From: Corynebacterium doosanense CAU 212 = DSM 45436
GTDB taxonomy: Bacteria; Actinomycetota; Actinomycetes; Mycobacteriales; Mycobacteriaceae
Length of the DNA: 64,000 nt
Reading direction: 5' to 3'
Assembly (NCBI RefSeq): GCF_000767055.1
Contig: NZ_CP006764.1
Location: forward strand, 248,001-312,000
Shown here piece by piece: positions 15,722 through 24,390 of this stretch. The position numbers and the translations under genes are program-made. Position 1 is the stretch's first letter. Each line of letters begins with the position of its first letter. Under the pieces are notes generated by a model. It was not told the origin of the DNA. It ran no database searches and saw nothing but the letters and a program-made list of their open reading frames with translations.

Positions 15722-18466
15722 CTACCCCGACACCCGCAGGCCCGTGGCCAGGCCGTTCATGGTCACCTGGATGGTCTTGGACACGAGGAAAGAATCGTCG
15801 CCCGAGCGGTAGCGGCGCAGCAGCTCGATCTGGATGGCGTTGAGCGGCAGCAGGTAGGGGTAGCGGCGTTGGACGGAGCGCTCGAGACGGTCGTTTCCCG
15901 CCATGAGTGACTCGTGCCCGGTGATGCGGTGGAATACCGACTGGGTCAGCTCGAACTCGTCAGCGATGGTGCTGAACACCCGCTCGGAGACCTCCGGGTC
16001 GTCCACCAGCGTGGAGTAGATCCGGGCCAGGTCCATCGACGCCTTGCCCATGACCTGGGCCATGTTGTCCATCACCGAGCGGAAGAAGGACCAGGTGCGG
16101 TAGAGGGTGCGCAGCTCCTCCCAGCGGGTCTCGTCGTCGCCCGCCCAGCAGGTGATGGCGGTGCCCACGCCGAACCAGCCGGGCAGGTTCACGCGCGACT
16201 GCGCCCAGGACAACACCCAGGGGATGGCGCGCAGGTCCGAGACCGAGGAGGTCTGCTTCCGGGCCGTGGGGCGGGAGCCCAGGTTGAGGTCGCCGATCTC
16301 GTGCAGCGGGGTGGACTGGGTGAAGTAGTCGATGAAGCCGGGGTCGCGGCGGATGAGGTCGCCGTACTTTCCGCCGGCCAGTTCCGCGATCTCGCGCATG
16401 ATCTCGTAGGCGCGGGTGGGGTTGTCCAGGGATTCGGTGTCCAGGAGCGAGGCCTCCAACGTTCCCGCGACAAACGCCTCGAGGTGACGCCTCGCGGTGG
16501 TCGCGGTGCCGTAGTGCGCCGAGATGACCTCACCCTGCTCGGTGATGCGCACGGAACCCCGGACCGCGCCGACGGGCTGGGCCAGGATCGCGTCGTAGGT
16601 CGGGCCGCCGCCACGACCGACCGCGCCGCCGCGGCCGTGGGAGAAGCGCAGGCGGATGTCGTGGTTCCGGCAGGCTTCGACGATGGCGATCTGGGCGTCG
16701 TAAAGCTCCCAGTTTGCGGAGAGGTAGCCGCCGTCCTTGTTGGAGTCGGAGTACCCGAGGACAACCTCCTGGAGGTCGTCACGCTGGCGCAGGTACTGGC
16801 GGTAGACGGGGACGTCCCAGAGTTCCTCGAGGATGCGGGCGCCGGCCTTGAGGTCGTCGATCGTCTCAAAGAGCGGGGCGATGTCGACCTGGCCGACCAG
16901 CTGTCCCCGCTCGGGGTCGAAGCTGATGAGCCCGAACTCCTTGAGCAGGATCATCGGCTCGAGGATGTCGCTGACCGTGCCCGTCATGGAGACGATGCAG
17001 TGGGGGATGACCTCGGGGCCGAGCTTGTCCACCGCCCCCGCAGCCGCGCGGAAGATCCCCAGCTCACGTTCGGTGGGCTCGCTGAAGGGCTCTGCCCACG
17101 GGAAGGTCAGCGGCCGGGCAGAGGTGAGCTCGGCGACGAGGAGCTCGCATTTGGCGGCCTCGTCCAGGCCCGCGTAGTCGGCGGTGACGCCGGCCGCGGC
17201 GAAGAGTTCGCCGAGCACCGCCTCGAAGGACTCGGAGTTCTGGCGCAGGTCAAGGGAATTGAGGTGGAAGCCGAAGGTCTCCGCGGCGGAGCGGATGCGC
17301 AGGAGACGGTCGTCGGCGATGATCGCGTCGTCGAACTGGCGCAGCGAGCGGTCGATGATGTCCAGGTCGGCGCTGAAGTCCTGCGGGGTGGGGTAGGGAT
17401 CGAAGCCGTCGGAGTCCGGGGCGTCGGCCAGGGCGCAACGGGTGGCCCGGATCCGGCCGAGGACGCCGTGCAGGGCGCGTCGATAAGGCTCGTCCACGCG
17501 GCTGGGGACGTCGTTGTTACCGCGGTCGGCGAGTTCACGCAGCTCCTGCGAGCATTCCGAGTAGCGGTCGGAGAGGCTGAGTTCCTTCTCCAGCTCACCC
17601 AGCTGCTCGTCGTAGTAGTCGAGCACGGTGTCGGCCGCTGCCTGGGTGGCGTAGGTGAGGGTCTCGCCGGTGACAAAGGGGTTGCCGTCGTGGTCGCCGC
17701 CGATCCAGGAACCGGTGCGCACGAGCGGCCGGTCGGGGACGCCGGCGCCGAAGAGTTCGCGCAGGCCGGCGATGGTGTCGCGGTTGATGGCGGGGACCTC
17801 GTCGAGCAGGCTGAGGCGGAAGTAGCGCAGGCCGACGTTGACCTCGTCCTCGATGCGCGGGCGCGCGATGCGGATGAGCGCGGTCTGCCAGAGCAGGGTC
17901 ATACGCAGGTGTGCCTCGCGCTCGATCTGGGTGAGACGGGCGTCGCGACGCGGAGTCCTGGGCTGGGCGAGAATCCCGCGGCGCTCACGCAGCAGCGCGA
18001 CGATGCGGCTCTGCACGTCAAAGACGGTGCGGCGCCGGGTTTCCGTGGGATGCGCCGTGAACACCGGGGAGACCTGGGCGTTGTCGAGCATCGTCGCCAC
18101 GTCCCCCGGGCTCACCGTGCCGTCGGCCCTGAGCTTGGCCAGGGCGCCCTGGAGTGAGGCGTCGGGGGCCTGCGAACCCTCGTCCTCGAGGGCGGCGAGC
18201 GCGGCCTCGTCGTCGAGATCCTCGGCGATGTTGGCCATGAGGGAGAAGTGGCTGAAGGAGCGGGCGACGAGGTTGATCTTGTTTTCGTCGACGCCGCGGA
18301 AGGTGGCCAGGAGCGCCTCGGCGTCCTCGTCCCCGCGGGCGACCCCGAAGGCGAGCTGCCGGGTGCTCTCCACCAGCTCGAATACGTCCTCGCCCTCCTG
18401 CTCGGCGATGACCCGGCCGAGAATGCGGCCGAGGAAGCGGATGTCGTCGCGAACCTGTTCAGTCAC
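15722..18466 (-). CDS. ppc: Phosphoenolpyruvate carboxylase
   Basis: A 914-residue anaplerotic enzyme making oxaloacetate from PEP and bicarbonate. Catalytic sites are intact: VFTAHPTETRRRTVFD near residue 137 (catalytic His), GYSDSNKDGGYLSANWELY, RLRFSHGRGGAVGRGGGPTY (second catalytic His and Arg loop), and the C-terminal MNGLATGLRVSG, whose terminal Gly is typical. The length is normal for corynebacterial PPC. ATG 18466 gives MTEQVRDDIRFLG, like homologues. It is divergent from dnaX; in C. glutamicum ppc lies elsewhere as I recall, so this is a rearranged location. Confidence 0.95.
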   Translation of the reverse strand: MTEQVRDDIRFLGRILGRVIAEQEGEDVFELVESTRQLAFGVARGDEDAEALLATFRGVDENKINLVARSFSHFSLMANIAEDLDDEAALAALEDEGSQAPDASLQGALAKLRADGTVSPGDVATMLDNAQVSPVFTAHPTETRRRTVFDVQSRIVALLRERRGILAQPRTPRRDARLTQIEREAHLRMTLLWQTALIRIARPRIEDEVNVGLRYFRLSLLDEVPAINRDTIAGLRELFGAGVPDRPLVRTGSWIGGDHDGNPFVTGETLTYATQAAADTVLDYYDEQLGELEKELSLSDRYSECSQELRELADRGNNDVPSRVDEPYRRALHGVLGRIRATRCALADAPDSDGFDPYPTPQDFSADLDIIDRSLRQFDDAIIADDRLLRIRSAAETFGFHLNSLDLRQNSESFEAVLGELFAAAGVTADYAGLDEAAKCELLVAELTSARPLTFPWAEPFSEPTERELGIFRAAAGAVDKLGPEVIPHCIVSMTGTVSDILEPMILLKEFGLISFDPERGQLVGQVDIAPLFETIDDLKAGARILEELWDVPVYRQYLRQRDDLQEVVLGYSDSNKDGGYLSANWELYDAQIAIVEACRNHDIRLRFSHGRGGAVGRGGGPTYDAILAQPVGAVRGSVRITEQGEVISAHYGTATTARRHLEAFVAGTLEASLLDTESLDNPTRAYEIMREIAELAGGKYGDLIRRDPGFIDYFTQSTPLHEIGDLNLGSRPTARKQTSSVSDLRAIPWVLSWAQSRVNLPGWFGVGTAITCWAGDDETRWEELRTLYRTWSFFRSVMDNMAQVMGKASMDLARIYSTLVDDPEVSERVFSTIADEFELTQSVFHRITGHESLMAGNDRLERSVQRRYPYLLPLNAIQIELLRRYRSGDDSFLVSKTIQVTMNGLATGLRVSG

Positions 18467-18543
18467 TGCGCTGGGGTCCCTTCGGGAATTAGTCGGTGAC
18501 CTCTGAACTTAGCCCGGTACGCGGCGCGGCGGGGTATAGGACC

Positions 18544-18562
18544 GCGCACGTGCGCACTTTTT
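18544..18562. repeat. Partial copy of the first palindrome
   Basis: GCGCACGTGCGCACTTTTT repeats the core and one flank of the palindrome in the two elements at 14.1 and 15.7 kb. It lies in the ppc–dnaX divergent promoter region. The GAGTATGC palindrome is absent here. Confidence 0.55.
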
Positions 18563-18617
18563 CTCCGCGCAGCGACAGCCCGTTGAGGTGTCCGGGCGCG
18601 CGGGTAAGGTTGGCGCC

Positions 18618-20801
18618 GTGGCTCTCTACCGGAAGTACCGTCCCGCAAGTTTCGCCGAAGTCGTCGGCCAGGAGCAGGTCACGGTACCGCTCTCCAAGGC
18701 CCTCGACTCGGGGCACATCAACCACGCCTACCTCTTCTCCGGCCCGCGCGGCTGCGGCAAGACGTCCTCGGCGCGCATCCTCGCGCGCTCGCTCAACTGC
18801 GTCCAGGGGCCGACGTCCACGCCGTGCGGTGTGTGCGACTCGTGTGTCTCCCTCGCCCCGGGCGGCCCGGGCAACCTCGACGTTATGGAGCTCGACGCCG
18901 CGAGCCACAACGGCGTGGAGGACATGCGTGATCTTCGCGACCGTGCGATCTACGCCCCCGCGGACTCCCGCTACCGCGTCTTCATCATCGATGAGGCGCA
19001 CATGATCACCAACGCGGGCTCCAACGCGCTGCTGAAGATCGTGGAGGAGCCGCCGGAGCACCTCATCTTCATCTTCGCCACGACGGAGCCGGAGAAGGTC
19101 ATCGGCACGATCCGTTCGCGCACCCATCACTATCCGTTCCGGCTGGTCGCCCCGCCGGAGATGCGCGGCCTGCTCGAGCGCATCGTCGCCGACGAGGGCG
19201 TCTCCGTCGAACCTGCCGTCTACCCCATGGTCATCCAGGCCGGCGGCGGCTCCCCGCGTGACACCCTCTCCACCCTGGACCAGCTCCTCGCCGGCGCCGG
19301 CGAGGACGGGCTGAGCTACGACGAGGCGTTGCCGCTGCTGGGGGTGACGGATCTCTCGCTTCTCGACGACTCCGTCAACGCCATCGCCGCGGGCGACTCC
19401 GCCGCCCTGTTCACCGTGGTCGGCCGGGTCATCGACTCGGGCCACGAACCCCGCCGCTTCACCGAGGACCTGCTCGACCGCCTGCGCGACCTGCTCATCC
19501 TGCGCACCGTGCCGCAGGCCATCGACCAGGGACTCGTCGACGCCCCCGCCGACCGCGCCGGGATCCTCCAGGAGCAGGCCGAGCGGTTCCCGGGCGAAAA
19601 ACTCGCGCGCCTCGCCGAAACGGTCAACGACGCGCTGAAGGACATGCGCGGCGCCACCTCCCAGCGGCTCATGCTGGAGATCGCCTGTGCCCGCATGCTT
19701 GTCGACGCCTCGCCGGCCGCAGCGCCCGTGGCCAACACCTCGCGTGATGCGGCGGCTGCCGCGGCTGCTGCGCTGGCGGCGTCGGGGTCCGCGGGGGCTT
19801 CGGGGGCTTCGGGGGCTTCGGCGAAGGAGCAGAAGGAAGAGGTCGAGCGGACGCCGCAGCCGACGGCGAGGCCGGAGCCGAAGCCGGAGCCCAAGTTGGC
19901 GCCGGCGCAGGCCCCGCGGCCGGAGCCCAAACCTGAACCCAAACCTGAACCCAAGCCCGAGCCGAAACCCAAGCCCGAGCCCGCCGCCGAATCCGGCGAC
20001 CTCGTGGAGAAGATCCGCGCGGGCTGGGCCGATGTTCGCCGGGAGGTGGGCAAACACAACCGCGTCGCGGAGATCATGCTCACCGAGGCCAGGGTGCTCG
20101 GCCTGCGGGACGAGACCCTCATCCTCGGCCACAACACCGGGGCGCTGGCCCAGCGCATCAACGCGGAGAGCAACAACAAGGACGTCGTCGCGGCGCTGAA
20201 GGAGAAGTTCGACCGCGAGCTCGAGGTGCACTGCGTCGTCGGCACCGACCCCACGGCTGCGGGCCTGGACGACCCGGCGCAGCAGAAGAATAGTTCGTGG
20301 AATCCGCAGAAGCAGGACCAGAAGCAGAGCGCCGGTGACGAGGAACCGGTCGATTCTGCAGAGGAGTCGGAACAAGGCGTCGATAAGCCGCAGGATTCCT
20401 GGGGTGCGCCCGCGAAGATCGGTGGGGAGGCTGCGGCGGCGCCCGTCGAGAAGCCGGCGCCGGTGAAGAAGCCCGCGCCGGAGCCGGCGGGGGACTGGCG
20501 GGCGGCGATGGCCGCGGCCGCGCAGGGTGCGGCCGATCGGGCGAAGAAGGAGGAGGCGAACTCCTTCTCTGACGGCGTTCCGCTGCCGCCGGAGCCGGAA
20601 GCGGATCCGCCGCCGGATTTTGAGGAAGCCCCGGCTGCAGCGCCCGCCCCGGAACCCTCCCAGCCAGCGGCGATGAGCCGGGACGAGGAAGAGGCGATGA
20701 TGGCGGATCAGGCGCAGGAGCCGGGGCAGCGTGACCATCGGGACGCGACGGCAATGGCGGTCGACCTGCTGCAGTCGGAGCTCGGCGCTCGTCTGCTCTG
20801 A
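18618..20801 (+). CDS. dnaX: DNA polymerase III subunits gamma/tau
   Basis: A 727-residue clamp-loader ATPase. MALYRKYRPASFAEVVGQEQ is the DnaX start; GPRGCGKTSSARI is Walker A; the zinc knuckle has four Cys (CVQG...CGVCDSC); FIIDEAHMI is Walker B. The C-terminal half is a low-complexity tau-like linker with Pro-Glu-Pro-Lys repeats (about 19850-19980) and acidic Ala/Pro segments. GTG 18618 is chosen by homology; GGTAAGGT lies 4 bases upstream, suggesting a -10 box and leaderless translation. No obvious A-rich slippery site for making gamma is visible. Followed by ybaB and recR, as in other corynebacteria. Confidence 0.93.
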   Translation: MALYRKYRPASFAEVVGQEQVTVPLSKALDSGHINHAYLFSGPRGCGKTSSARILARSLNCVQGPTSTPCGVCDSCVSLAPGGPGNLDVMELDAASHNGVEDMRDLRDRAIYAPADSRYRVFIIDEAHMITNAGSNALLKIVEEPPEHLIFIFATTEPEKVIGTIRSRTHHYPFRLVAPPEMRGLLERIVADEGVSVEPAVYPMVIQAGGGSPRDTLSTLDQLLAGAGEDGLSYDEALPLLGVTDLSLLDDSVNAIAAGDSAALFTVVGRVIDSGHEPRRFTEDLLDRLRDLLILRTVPQAIDQGLVDAPADRAGILQEQAERFPGEKLARLAETVNDALKDMRGATSQRLMLEIACARMLVDASPAAAPVANTSRDAAAAAAAALAASGSAGASGASGASAKEQKEEVERTPQPTARPEPKPEPKLAPAQAPRPEPKPEPKPEPKPEPKPKPEPAAESGDLVEKIRAGWADVRREVGKHNRVAEIMLTEARVLGLRDETLILGHNTGALAQRINAESNNKDVVAALKEKFDRELEVHCVVGTDPTAAGLDDPAQQKNSSWNPQKQDQKQSAGDEEPVDSAEESEQGVDKPQDSWGAPAKIGGEAAAAPVEKPAPVKKPAPEPAGDWRAAMAAAAQGAADRAKKEEANSFSDGVPLPPEPEADPPPDFEEAPAAAPAPEPSQPAAMSRDEEEAMMADQAQEPGQRDHRDATAMAVDLLQSELGARLL

Positions 20802-20862
20802 CCGGCGCAGATCGGTACACTGGCCACCGGTAAAAATAATTTCTAAGAAAGGTAGCGCCACC

Positions 20863-21201
20863 ATGACCACTCCCGAGCAGCCCGACATGAACGAGCTCAT
20901 CGCCCGCGCCACCGAGGTGCAGGCCCAGCTGCAGAAGGCGCAGCAGGAGATCCTCGAATCCGAGGTCACCGGCACCGCCGGCAACGGCCTGGTTACCGTC
21001 ACCATGACCGGCGGCGCCGAGGTCACCGGCATCACCATCGACCCCAAGGTCGTCGACGCGGATGACGTGGAGACCCTTCAGGATCTCATCCTCGGTGCCT
21101 TCCGGGACGGTCACCGCAAGGCAGGCGAGATCGCCCAGGAGAAGATCGGCCCCTTCGCCGGCGGTGCTGGCGGAGCGGACTTCGGTTCCTTCCTCGGCTA
21201 G
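20863..21201 (+). CDS. YbaB/EbfC-family nucleoid-associated protein
   Basis: A 112-residue DNA-binding protein: MNELIARATEVQAQLQKAQQ (helical arm) and TVTMTGGAEVTGITIDPKVV (beta core) are the family pattern, ending with a Gly-rich tail. The ribosome site AAGAAAGG precedes ATG 20863. It lies between dnaX and recR, its classic place, and is followed by a terminator. It probably helps organise the nucleoid or RecR-related repair; the exact role is not established. Confidence 0.92.
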   Translation: MTTPEQPDMNELIARATEVQAQLQKAQQEILESEVTGTAGNGLVTVTMTGGAEVTGITIDPKVVDADDVETLQDLILGAFRDGHRKAGEIAQEKIGPFAGGAGGADFGSFLG

Positions 21202-21214
21202 ATCGCTTCTCGAC

Positions 21215-21249
21215 AAGCCCCCGGCACCGCCTGTGCGGCCCGGGGGTTT
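21215..21249 (+). terminator. Terminator after ybaB
   Basis: AAGCCCCCGG pairs with CCGGGGGTTT, with an inner GC-rich stem; T run at the end. It partly separates recR from dnaX–ybaB. Confidence 0.75.
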
Positions 21250-21295
21250 GCCACGTCTATGCTTCAACGAGCCATCCTTAACCAGCGGAATGTGA

Positions 21296-21961
21296 GTGAC
21301 AGCAGTGTTCGAGGGACCCCTCCAGGACTTGATCGACGAGTTTTCCCGGCTACCCGGAGTCGGCCCGAAGAGCGCCCAGCGCATCGCGTTCCACCTCATG
21401 CGCGTCGAGCCCGAGGACATCGACCGGCTGCGCAGCGCCCTCGCCGCCGTGCGTGACGGCGTCACGTTCTGCCGCATTTGCTTCAACGTCTCGCGCGAAG
21501 AGGTCTGCCGTGTCTGCGCCGACTCCGGCCGCGACCGCACCATGATCTGCGTGGTCGAGGAGGCCAAGGACATCCAGGTCATCGAGCGCACCGGCGAATA
21601 CTCCGGCCGCTACCACGTCCTCGGCGGCGCACTCGACCCGCTGGCCAACGTCGGCCCGAAGGATCTCACCATCACCGGGCTGCTCCAGCGCATCGGTGGC
21701 GTGCTGCCCGACCGGGAGCTGGCGGATTCCACGCCGGAAAATAGGCTTTACGACGACACCCCGCAGATCACCGAGGTCATCATCGCCACCGACCCGAACA
21801 CGGAGGGTGAGGCGACCGCCGCGTACCTGGGCCGCCTGCTGCGCGATTTTCCTGACCTGAAGGTGACCCGCTTGGCTTCCGGCATCCCGCTGGGTGGGGA
21901 CCTGGAGTTCGTCGACGAGCTGACGTTGTCGCGGGCGCTGAGCGGTAGGCGGGCGCTGTAG
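21296..21961 (+). CDS. recR: Recombination protein RecR
   Basis: A 221-residue DNA-clamp protein of the RecFOR pathway. [20 protein letters not shown] is the helix-hairpin-helix; the zinc finger [16 protein letters not shown] has all four Cys; [21 protein letters not shown] begins the Toprim domain. GTG 21296 (MTAVFEGPL) is the start. Downstream the usual gatD neighbour is displaced by about 5 kb of accessory genes. Confidence 0.93.
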   Translation: MTAVFEGPLQDLIDEFSRLPGVGPKSAQRIAFHLMRVEPEDIDRLRSALAAVRDGVTFCRICFNVSREEVCRVCADSGRDRTMICVVEEAKDIQVIERTGEYSGRYHVLGGALDPLANVGPKDLTITGLLQRIGGVLPDRELADSTPENRLYDDTPQITEVIIATDPNTEGEATAAYLGRLLRDFPDLKVTRLASGIPLGGDLEFVDELTLSRALSGRRAL

Positions 21962-22058
21962 CTGCGCGCCGGGGGACAATCCCCTCTGGAAGAGTGCTAT
22001 TTCCTGGAGATGGATACGGTCGATCAGGAGACCGATCCGATTGAAAGGCGAAGCAGCG

Positions 22059-22456
22059 ATGAGCGCATGGGGAACAGGCGAGCTGGCGTGGCTGCCAGGG
22101 TCTTCGACTGCGCAGCCGGAGGGGCTGAGCGTGGAGATCGGCTCCTGGGGAGGACAGAGCTCTGTGCTGAAGGTGTGCTCCGCGGACAGGGTGATGAACC
22201 TCTACATCATCGAGCCGGGGAGGGTGGAGAAGATCCCTGGTCAGAATCCTCGACGGTGATGTTTCTGACGGTCACTGACGGCAAGCTTCTGGCGACGTCC
22301 GCCCCGGGTAATCATTGGGGACAGGTTGTTGATTCCCGGAGCAGAGCGATCGACCCGCGGGTGGTCAGCTGGGAACACATCGTCCACTCCACCGAAGACG
22401 TGCGCGATGAGCACGGCAATTCGACGGGGTACCAGTGGGGCTCGGGTACCGGATAA
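22059..22456 (+). pseudogene. Hypothetical protein, single frameshift
   Basis: ATG 22059 (MSAWGTGELAWLPGSSTAQP) reads to RVEKIPGQNP near 22250, then hits a stop; the sensible continuation STVMFLTVTDGKLLATSAPG is in the -1 frame and ends at TAA 22456. The combined length is one base short of a codon multiple, so a single deletion near 22240-22252 is likely. No family recognised; no signal peptide. It opens the accessory block between recR and gatD. Confidence 0.55.
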
Positions 22457-22486
22457 TTTTCCGGGCGGGCCATTAGCCTGTTTTTC

Positions 22487-22651
22487 ATGGCTAACGAGAC
22501 AATCGGAAAGTCTGAACACAAGGCGGTTGGGCCGGTGGCCGTCGTTATCTTTGTGGTGCTCGGCCTCCTCCTGGCCGCGCTGCCCTTTCTGCTCCTGGTG
22601 GGCCCTTGGGCGTGGGTCACGATGGAGGAAGACGCCCGGGAGCGCGGCTAG
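22487..22651 (+). CDS. Small membrane protein, or N-terminus of the next gene before an in-frame TAG
   Basis: Fifty-four residues: MANETIGKSEHKAVGP, one strong transmembrane helix (VAVVIFVVLGLLLAALPFLL) and MEEDARERG before TAG 22649-22651. The next codon, GTG 22652, continues in the same frame with a 260-residue soluble domain. Read together they make a membrane-anchored protein with a 1-helix anchor, so this is probably the true N-terminus of the following gene, cut by an amber codon. Alternatively it is a separate small protein translationally coupled to it. Confidence 0.5.
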   Translation: MANETIGKSEHKAVGPVAVVIFVVLGLLLAALPFLLLVGPWAWVTMEEDARERG

Positions 22652-23434
22652 GTGGACGGGGTGGCTTTCGCTGAGGAGGAGCTGGCGCCGCAGCTCAGCG
22701 ACGACTCCACCGCGGACGTGCACCCTGAGACCATCACCGTGACGCTTCCCGAGCGCAATCTCACCGAGGTGGAGCACACGCTCGACGCGTATGGCTCCTG
22801 GTTGGGGGAGTTCCGGAAGAAGCTCGACGGAGCGCAGACTCCCGACCTGGAGGTTGTGGCCGGGGAGGGGCTGCGAATAATCACCCTCGGGCCGGACGGC
22901 AAAGACGCGACCGTGGCGGGCCTGCCACTCGTGGATCGCTACATCGAGCAGGGCGGGAGCGTCGTGCTCCGGGACACCAAGGACCACCCAAGCGTGCTGC
23001 TGGCGGGCAACGAGGAAGCGGTCCGGCAGTTGGTGCAGGAAATCCCCGAGTACTACTTCAACGCCGTCTACCCGGAAATCCCCATCGTGGGTGGCCCCGA
23101 CCAGTTTGACGACAGATTCACCGCCCACCGGGAGCAGTTCGAGCAGGTCAAGGATCTGAGTGCGGCCGCGACGGCCGCGATCTCGGCGCGGAAAATCGAG
23201 GGCATCGAGGTCGTCGGCGTGGACGGCCACTACGACAACGACGCCGGTGAGTTGGCCGCGGACGTCGATCTGCGCACCGACTCCGAAACCCCTGGAGGCT
23301 CGGATCCCGACTCCGACCTGGCACTGTTCGACCTGTTTGAGGGCTCCTCGGAGGATCACGGCATGGGCGTCGTTGGGGTCGGTTGCCGGGTGGGCAACCG
23401 CGCCATGTGGCCGACGCAGTACCGGGACGAGTGA
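22652..23434 (+). CDS. Hypothetical protein, soluble domain (probably separated from its membrane anchor by TAG)
   Basis: A 260-residue acidic protein opening at GTG 22652 directly after a TAG. It contains LGEFRKKLDGAQTPDLEVVA, IPIVGGPDQFDDRFTAHREQ and GELAADVDLRTDSETPGG; no catalytic motif was recognised. It lacks a signal of its own, while the 54 codons before the TAG supply a transmembrane helix in frame. The following gene begins 9 bases later in the same frame and may be functionally linked. Function unknown. Confidence 0.6.
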   Translation: MDGVAFAEEELAPQLSDDSTADVHPETITVTLPERNLTEVEHTLDAYGSWLGEFRKKLDGAQTPDLEVVAGEGLRIITLGPDGKDATVAGLPLVDRYIEQGGSVVLRDTKDHPSVLLAGNEEAVRQLVQEIPEYYFNAVYPEIPIVGGPDQFDDRFTAHREQFEQVKDLSAAATAAISARKIEGIEVVGVDGHYDNDAGELAADVDLRTDSETPGGSDPDSDLALFDLFEGSSEDHGMGVVGVGCRVGNRAMWPTQYRDE

Positions 23435-23443
23435 GATAGGGCG

Positions 23444-24049
23444 ATGGGTAGAGCGGCGGTGCTCGGAGGGGAGGTGGTCCTGGTGACCCTCGAGCTGATA
23501 GCGATGTTTCAGATCAGCGCGGCGCTGCGTTCCGCCGCGGATTCCAACCCGGAGGCGGCAGAACAGCGGGCAAATGCGGCCCAGGCTGTGGCTGCTGAAC
23601 TGGAACCGGCCGTCGGAGGCTTTGCGACGGTCGTCGCCGGCACCTACTCCGTCACGATCGACATCGACTCCCCGGATTCGAGTCAGCTAAACATCGTCGT
23701 CGACGCCTACTCCGACCAGGTCGAGGGCTGGAACGAGGATGAAGCCGGCACGAACGCGCCGGGTGCGACAGTCACCGCGGGCGAGACGGTGACGTTGGAG
23801 ATGTCGGAGGACAGCAACTTCGAGATACTGCCTTCGTCCATGCCAGCAGTGGAGGAGCTGGCCGAGCAAGGCGGATCGGCGGAGCCCGCACAGTTCCAGG
23901 GCGTGGAGGTCACCGGAGTCGTCGACTCCGTCCGGTCCTTTGCAGAGCCTGTGCCGGCTGCGCTCGAACCGCTGTCTTACCCGGGGACCCCGGTCGTGGT
24001 CGCGCACGCCGGGGATATCTACGAACCTTTGGGTACCGGACTCTCTTAG
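23444..24049 (+). CDS. Hypothetical protein
   Basis: A 201-residue protein with a moderately hydrophobic start (VLGGEVVLVTLELIAMFQIS) that may be a membrane anchor, then an Ala/Glu-rich helical segment and a beta-rich part with YSVTIDIDSPDSSQLNIVVD. The alternation of Thr/Val/Asp suggests an extracytoplasmic beta domain. ATG 23444 lies 9 bases after the previous stop. No family recognised. It is the last G+C-rich gene before an AT-rich gap and the helicase. Confidence 0.55.
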   Translation: MGRAAVLGGEVVLVTLELIAMFQISAALRSAADSNPEAAEQRANAAQAVAAELEPAVGGFATVVAGTYSVTIDIDSPDSSQLNIVVDAYSDQVEGWNEDEAGTNAPGATVTAGETVTLEMSEDSNFEILPSSMPAVEELAEQGGSAEPAQFQGVEVTGVVDSVRSFAEPVPAALEPLSYPGTPVVVAHAGDIYEPLGTGLS

Positions 24050-24390
24050 GCGAGAGCGGTATACAGCAGGGTCAATATCGAAGACACGTTAAATAATGAC
24101 GGCTCGCCAAAGGCCACGTGGGCCCGGTTAGTAGATTAGTATCGTTTACTGTAGGCGGGCAGATTGACAAAAACCCGGAAGCGTCCCCGGCAGGCGAGTT
24201 CCATAGATCAACAAAAATTAGCAAAAGTTGAACGCAAAATACAGGAAACGTGCGGTCATCGCGGTTCGGGGTTAAACTAAGGAATACAGGACGAGCAATG
24301 ATCGCGCGACGATATAAAATTATACCAAATTAAAAGCTGAAACCCAGCTAGTCTGCTAAAGAAATTTCTAAGAAAGCGTGGTATGACGAT
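24050..24390. other. AT-rich non-coding stretch upstream of helicase gene
   Basis: No convincing gene on either strand. Base composition drops sharply compared with the neighbourhood. CGATATAAAATTATACC near 24310 is a dyad that could include a -10 box; TTGACA at 24164-24169 has no good partner. A purine-rich AAGAAAG lies 14 bases before the helicase ATG. The composition change marks the left edge of a transferred segment. Confidence 0.6.

Noticed and set aside
15914..18157. 747-codon plus-strand frame opposite ppc
   Set aside because: Antisense shadow of ppc; Gly/Val/Glu/Asp-rich composition typical of third-position GC on the other strand.
19795..19985. Tandem repeats (GGGGGCTTC and Pro-Glu-Pro-Lys codons) as a mobile or CRISPR-like repeat
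   Set aside because: They are in-frame within the DnaX linker and encode a low-complexity spacer; no spacers or conserved repeats of CRISPR length.
18489..21047. 852-codon minus-strand frame opposite dnaX
   Set aside because: Shadow of dnaX and ybaB; low-complexity Arg/Leu/Gly stretches mirror the Pro-Glu-Lys linker.
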